Assembly (NCBI RefSeq): GCF_034190915.1
Contig: NW_026947491.1
Span: forward strand, 25,980,101 to 26,044,100
Reading direction: 5' to 3'
DNA from: Cavia porcellus
Taxonomy: Eukaryota > Chordata > Mammalia > Rodentia > Caviidae
Length of the DNA: 64,000 nucleotides
In this document: piece by piece, positions 59,408-64,000 of the stretch
Layout of the letters: each line of letters opens with the position of its first letter
Position numbering within the stretch: the first letter of the stretch is position 1
Translations under genes and position numbers: made by a program
The notes under the pieces: model-generated
The model's input: the letters and a program-made list of their open reading frames with translations, nothing else
Databases searched by the model: none
What the model was told of the DNA's origin: nothing

Positions 59408-59890
59408 AAATAGCGGTAGCCCAAAATAGACAAAAAGATCCTCAGGCATATGCATGGCTCGCTCGCCTAGCCTACGACCGAGTCTAGGGGTGGTGAGCTT
59501 CCCACACTCCTCCTCTAAAAAATTATGACATAGCTGGGTAGGAGAGTCAATGACGGGTAAGAGCGTACTCCCCCGGTGCGACTCAACCTAAGCCAGGCCC
59601 TACCCCATCCTGCACGTAAGCCGCTGGACTGTTAGATGCTGCCCAGGTCTAAATTTCTCTCCGAGGGGATTTCTTTACGGAGAGGAAATGAGTGCAAGCT
59701 TGTGTACATCCAGGTTCCGTCCAGTTTGTGCCTGGCCCTAAAAAAAGGACGAGGGCCTCAGGGCCTTGGCAGACCATGGGACGGCCGACCAGGGTCTAAG
59801 CCAAGGACCTACGGTGGGCCTACGCATAGGGCATAAGCCTCTGCACCCAGTCCAGAAAGGGCTACGATGCGCACATTCATAAAAAATAAA
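59408..59890 (+). other. Noncoding region replacing env, with RNA hairpins
   Basis: No env frame, signal peptide or TM anchor is present in about 480 bases between pol and the polypurine tract. Two strong stems are visible: 59653-59689 (7 pairs plus 4 pairs around one bulge, 14-base loop) and 59764-59806 (7 pairs, a 2-base bulge, then 5 pairs). Env-less IAP and MusD elements carry RNA-export elements in this position, so an RNA transport element is the natural hypothesis. That is inference. Confidence 0.6.
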
Positions 59891-59901
59891 AAAGGGGGAG
59901 A
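59888..59901 (+). promoter_or_regulatory. Polypurine tract
   Basis: A run of A and G ('aaaaaagggggaga' followed by t) directly abuts the 3' LTR start at 59902. It primes plus-strand DNA synthesis in retroviruses. Confidence 0.9.
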
Positions 59902-60326
59902 TGTTGGGAGCCGCAGCCCCGAGCCCGGTCGCCTCACTTGGCGGACGTGAGGCCTGTAGTAAAGAGTAAAGCCTGAGGTAGATTACCCCTCCCATCGAGC
60001 ACGTTAGTTTCCTGCTTACCGCGTAAGCAACCCGCTCAACAATATAGTCTGCCTGGCAACTGATGATGTTAGCCAATCAGCTTGCCTTGCTTACTTTAAC
60101 ATGATTGGACACTGTATCCGTATATATACTGGTGCCACCCCTGGGGGGAAAAAAGAAGAAGCCCGGAAGTAGAAGCCCAAAAGGAGCCGCGGGGAGCGGA
60201 CCAAAGGAGGCTTCGGCTGGGAGCGATCCCAGGGCAGGCTGTACGGAGAAGGAAAATAAAAGAAAGGGTTGTCCACTGCCAGGCTTTGTCGTGTGTCCTT
60301 CCTGCCGGCCGGGAGCGACATCGACA
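59902..60326 (+). repeat. 3' LTR of class II ERV
   Basis: 425 bases, TG to CA. It is identical to the 5' LTR except for one base (G at 60266 against A at 54086). Regulatory signals are as in the 5' copy. Confidence 0.96.
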
Positions 60327-60332
60327 ATAGAG
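60327..60332 (+). repeat. Provirus target-site duplication, right copy
   Basis: Exact copy of 53716-53721, directly after the 3' LTR. Confidence 0.95.
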
Positions 60333-61290
60333 GAAATCAAATTAGAAGTACTCTCCCATGTAAAGATAGAAATAACAACCTTAGTAAAGGAGTTGCTGAG
60401 CACAGCTAAAGAAGAAATGGACAAAAAAGTACAGGAGCATGGGAAACTGATTGAAACTTTGAATGAACAATATAAAAAACAAACAGAATTCATGAAACAA
60501 ACTCAAAGAGACATCCAAGAAACAAAAATTCTATTCAGACCTGGAAGAACCATTTAAATGAAACTGAGGATAAGATTTTAGACCTTGAGGACAGGATCAC
60601 AATTAGTGATCATGAAAGGATAGAACTTTTAAAAATAACAAAGCAGCATGAAATCACAATCCAGCAGCCTCAAGATGATGCCAGTAGCAAAAGTATAAGA
60701 TTAATAAGCATCAGTGAAGATGCAGAAGTCAATACAAATGAAATAACTATAATATTCACAGAAGTAATAGCAGAAAATTTCCCAAACATGGGAAAAAATA
60801 TGATATGCAGATAAATGAGGCATATATAATGCCAAACATTCACAACCAACATAAATCTACACCTAGACTTATAATAATTAAGATCTCAGACATTCAGCAT
60901 AAAAACAGGATACTAAAAGCAGTTAGAGAAAAGACACAACTCAACTATCAAGGAAAGCCCTTTAGAATCACAGCAGATTTTTCAGCACAAACCCTCAAGT
61001 CAAGACAAGCTTGGAGTTAGGTATTTCAGACCCTGAAAGAAAATAAGTTTCAACCCAGACTGATATACCCAGAAAAAACATCTTTCAAATTTAATGGAGA
61101 AACAACATATTTCCATGACAAAGAACAACTGAAGAAATTCACATCCACCAAACAAACCCTAGAAAGAGTGTTAAAACACATACTAGATAGAGATAAAAAT
61201 GACTATAATTCCCAGAACAACATAGAAAGAAAACACCAGGTGGGACAAGCAACTAAGCAATGGGGAAAAACAGAAAGCAAACAACTGGAA
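60333..61290 (+). pseudogene. ORF1: L1 ORF1, remainder after the provirus
   Basis: The frame open to 60557 carries the coiled-coil end and 'TQRDIQETK'. Degraded RRM sequence follows near 60690-60790, and then a second open piece at 60805-61020 with 'HNQHKSTPRLIIIKI' and 'YQGKPFRITADFSAQTL' of the C-terminal domain. ORF1p would bind L1 RNA, but frameshifts between the pieces had probably inactivated it before or apart from the provirus. Confidence 0.85.
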
Positions 61291-61296
61291 CATAAC

Positions 61297-61628
61297 ATGG
61301 CAAATCCAAGGCAGTAAATATCAGTGATATTCATAAATGTAAATCGGCTCAATTCACCTGTCAAAAGAAACAGGTTAACAGAATGGATCAAGAAACAAGA
61401 TCCCACAGTATGCTGTATACAAGAAACACATTTGACCCAAAAGGAAACTCAGAGGTTAAAAGTCAAAGGATGGAAAACAGTATTCCATGCAACAGGAACC
61501 CCCCAAAAAAGCAGGGGTAACTAAACTATTTGTAGATAACATGAACTTCAAACATAAAATGATTAAAAGAGATAAAGAAGGTCACTACATACTTGTTAGT
61601 GGAAAAATTCAAGAGGAAGAACTAACAG

Positions 61629-61675
<47 letters not shown>

Positions 61676-62831
61676 GAATAAAGGAGCACCCAACTATTTA
61701 AGACAAATACTAATTCACAAGAAAAACCAAAAACACAAGAACACAATTATAGCAGGGGACCTTAACAGCCCATTGTCACAAAGAGATAGATCAACTAGGC
61801 AAAAATTCAGCAAAGAAATAATAGAACTGAATCATATCTGCAAGCAATTTGACTTAGTAGATGTACATGTTCACTGGAAGAAGGATGTCCTCTTAATAAA
61901 TAATGTTGGAAAAATTGGCTTTCCACATGCTGAAGACTGAAACTAGATCCATGCTTATTACCATGCACAAAACTAAAGTCTAAATGGATCAAACACCTTA
62001 ATATTAAAACAGAAACACTAAATCTTCTGGAAGATAAAGTAGGTAGAAGTCTTAGAGATATAGTGCTAGGCAGAGAATTCATGAACAAAATGCAAACTGT
62101 ATGGGAAACACTTTAAAGAATCAACAACTGGGATATCATATTATTCAAAAGTTTCTGCATTTCAAAAGAAATCACCAACAGAGTGAAAAGAAAACTCACA
62201 GAATGGGAAAGAATTATAGTCAGCCACTCCTCAGAGAAAGGACTCATCTCCAGAACACATAAAGAATTGAAAAGCATCAAGCCCCCAAATTCAAAGATCC
62301 TCTCCAAAAATGGGCATCTGAGATGAACACACAGTTCTCAGATGAAGATATACAAATGGCAAATAAATACATGAAGAAATGTTCACCATCATCACTGGTC
62401 ATTTGAGAATGCAAATTAAAGCAGCATTGAGATTTGATCTCACTCCAGAAACAATAGCTGCCATGAAGAAATCAACTGATAACAAATGCTGGTGAGGCTT
62501 CGGGAAAAAGGAACACTGTTCCACTGTTGGTGGGGGGTGTAGACTGATGCAACTACTATGGAAATCAGTATGGAGAATTCTCAGAAGAGTAGGATTGAAA
62601 GTTTCATTCAACCCAGCTGTTCTCCTCCTGGGTATTTTCCCAGAAAAACTGAGAAGTTCATATCACAGTGATATATGTGAACCTATGTTCATGGCAGCAC
62701 AATTTTTAATAGCTAAATCCTGGAAACAACCAAGATGCCCATCAACCACAGAGTGGATGATAAAGAAGTGGTATTTTTATACAACGGAATATTACTCAGC
62801 TATAAAAAGGATGATCTTGAGGCCTTCATAG
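61297..62831 (+). pseudogene. ORF2: L1 ORF2, internally deleted
   Basis: Endonuclease N-terminus at 61324-61524 ('INVNRLNSPVKRNRL', 'CCIQETHLTQKE'). An AT microsatellite has expanded in the frame at 61630-61670. The endonuclease continues to 'FDLVDVH' near 61860, where it joins the post-RT region ('HWKKDVLLI') directly. The C-terminus at 62547-62831 is open and well conserved ('YHSDICEPMF', 'SWKQPRCPS'). Without the RT domain it cannot have been autonomous after the deletion. Confidence 0.88.
61630..61670. repeat. (AT)n microsatellite in L1 ORF2
   Basis: About 20 uninterrupted TA units within the endonuclease-coding region. The L1 at 34315-34325 has only 'aaatatatatgcacc' at the same position, so the run grew after insertion. 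Confidence 0.95.
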
Positions 62832-63275
62832 GGAAGTGGAGGCAACTTGAGGCTATCCTCATTAGTGAAATAAACAAGAATCATATTTATAAATATCACA
62901 CTGGGTCTCTAGTGTAAAAAGTAATAAGAACTGTAGGAGTAATAAAGCCCAAAATGTGTAATTTTTATTGTACAGAAGAGAGGAAAAGAAAGTGCTCTAA
63001 AGGGTATAACTGCATGTATGTTTAAGTGTATAGGATAGATAACGATATTATTAAGTTTTTATTGGATAGCTGAACAGAACTGTTTGCAGTCTCGCTGCTT
63101 GAATATCCACATTGTATACTTCACTTTTGTAACTTGAACAACCATTTGTAAGAGGAAAATATGTAATTAAAAATGAGTGATTTCTTACTGTTTATTTTTT
63201 TGGAAATTATGTATTATTTCTACCCTTGTTCTGTTCTGTTTTGTTTTGTTTTTCTTTAAATTAAAAAAAATCTCA
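62832..63275 (+). other. L1 3'UTR and A-rich tail
   Basis: It matches the 3'UTR of the L1 at 27884-29130 over the 'ctgtttgcagtctcgctgcttgaat' region and ends in a TTTTG run and a poly-A-like 'taaattaaaaaaaa'. No conserved ORF. Confidence 0.8.
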
Positions 63276-64000
63276 TCCCCCAACATAACTGAATTTATTC
63301 CAAGGGCCTCAGGAGATAGCAAGCCATGAGGCAGAGTATGCTTTCTCTTGTCTCTCTGTAAAGATGACCGTCTTTGATAGCTTGCAAATTTTTGAAGAGT
63401 CCTTACTGATTACCCAGACTAATGATTGGTTCAACCCACTTTGAAAGATGTACAGAAAAAAGATTTTTAAACCAAGTCATTGAACCCAGAAGTTTATAAG
63501 TGGTCATTTATTTGATTTTCATCAAATGTATTATGTGTATTTTCAGACCGTTGCAGGAAGTCCTGTGGATATTTCTATGAGCTTTGATAAATACAAATAT
63601 CCATGTGACCATTGTGTCAGTCATTTCTCACTTCCCAGAAATTTCACTTCTTAGTGATCATTTTTTCCTGCTGTTAGTTGCCATGCTTAGTGATACTTAA
63701 CATCTTTCAAGTCCCCTTAACATTTTGAGTGTCACTCCCAGTCCAGAATAAAAAGGAAATAGGTTTAAGGAGATGAGGGCACTTGCCTTGCCACTCAGCT
63801 AGTTATTCAGCATCAACTCAAGTCCTAAAGAGGCCTGTCTGACTACAGTCCCTTAATCACTTCAGAGCACCCTTCCCCAAATATTTCAGATTCTCATTTG
63901 CAGCATGGAATCTTTGGTAATGGTTTCCTGGGCAGGTCAGTCAGTCATCTAACTCTTTGTGAAACTCCCTATGTAAGTTTTCCAGTTTTCAAATGATGCT
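63276..64000. other. Unrecognised intergenic sequence
   Basis: No repeat, gene or RNA signature that I can support up to the end of the window. Confidence 0.4.

Larger units (their letters stand above)
53722..60326 (+). mobile_element. Full-length class II ERV provirus, env-less
   Basis: A 6605-base provirus in the order LTR, primer-binding region, leader with splice donor, gag, pro, pol, noncoding region, polypurine tract, LTR. Class II (betaretrovirus/IAP-like) is assigned from several features: a dUTPase in the pro frame, a G-patch after the protease, gag, pro and pol in three successive -1 frames, two CCHC fingers in gag, RT of the 'YMDD' type, and a 6-base duplication. There is no env. 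The LTRs differ at one base in 425, so insertion is recent, yet all three genes carry in-frame stops. It sits in the ORF1 of an L1, in the same orientation. Family name unassigned. Confidence 0.95.
60333..63275 (+). mobile_element. Sense L1, 3' part, right of the provirus
   Basis: It continues the L1 from 53721: rest of ORF1, the ORF2 endonuclease start, then a jump near 61862 straight to the ORF2 post-RT region, then the C-terminus and 3'UTR, ending in an A-rich tail near 63270. Relative to the L1 at 32640 about 2.2 kb of ORF2 is missing, including all RT motifs. Confidence 0.9.

Noticed and set aside
59258..59901. Residual env gene
   Set aside because: No open frame, signal peptide, cleavage motif or membrane anchor. 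The region is structured noncoding RNA-like sequence after the pol stop.
1..64000. Host exons, tRNA or rRNA genes, CRISPR arrays, bacterial-type operons
   Set aside because: None found. tRNA-like sequences are all SINE-derived, and the repeats are microsatellites or retroelements.

Overview
The window is mammalian nuclear DNA, almost certainly from a rodent. It is AT-rich and shows no operons or dense coding. It carries 7SL-derived B1 SINEs, tRNA-derived ID-type SINEs and dimeric B1-ID hybrids, plus several L1 lineages. The B1-ID hybrids point away from mouse and rat towards the squirrel/beaver/kangaroo-rat side of Rodentia; the exact species is not readable from the sequence. I found no host protein-coding exon, rRNA, tRNA gene or CRISPR array. 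Every coding region I can support belongs to a retroelement.

Layout. 1-20 kb is mostly unrecognised intergenic sequence with old L1 scraps (1.45, 2.54, 17.9 kb), SINEs (1.73, 3.8, 4.1, 16.7, 18.4, 18.7 kb) and MaLR-like LTR remnants (6.5, 10.2, 11.4 kb). 21.0-21.95 kb holds a local ~185-bp duplication. 23.7-24.65 kb is an L1 fragment. About 25.6-30.15 kb is a decayed class I (gamma-type) endogenous retrovirus with pol, RNase H, env TM and a 3' LTR; a 5'-truncated L1 with a target-site duplication is inserted in its env. 32.64-37.35 kb is a long, degenerate plus-strand L1 with both ORFs. 38.9-39.5 kb is an orphan L1 5'UTR-like segment. 43.15-49.75 kb is an old antisense L1 that has received a SINE (45.3 kb) and a sense-oriented 5'-truncated L1 (46.63-48.62 kb). 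52.3-63.27 kb is a plus-strand L1 with tandem ~183-bp promoter monomers, an ORF1, and an ORF2 that lacks its central RT part.

The most interesting object is a complete class II (beta/IAP-like) proviral insertion at 53722-60326, inside ORF1 of that last L1. It has two 425-bp LTRs that differ at one base, a perfect 6-bp target-site duplication, a primer-binding region, a splice donor, gag, pro (dUTPase, protease and G-patch) and pol in three overlapping frames. Recognisable -1 slippery sites join gag to pro and pro to pol. It has no env. In the env position are about 490 bases of structured noncoding RNA sequence before the polypurine tract. Despite its youth it is dead: three in-frame TGA codons, each where a conserved Trp is expected, plus Glu-to-Lys changes at the catalytic Glu of both RNase H and integrase. 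All are G-to-A type changes, which suggests hypermutation rather than slow decay.

The elements give a clear relative order of events: antisense L1 (old), then class I ERV and L1 insertions, then the monomer-bearing L1, and last the class II provirus.
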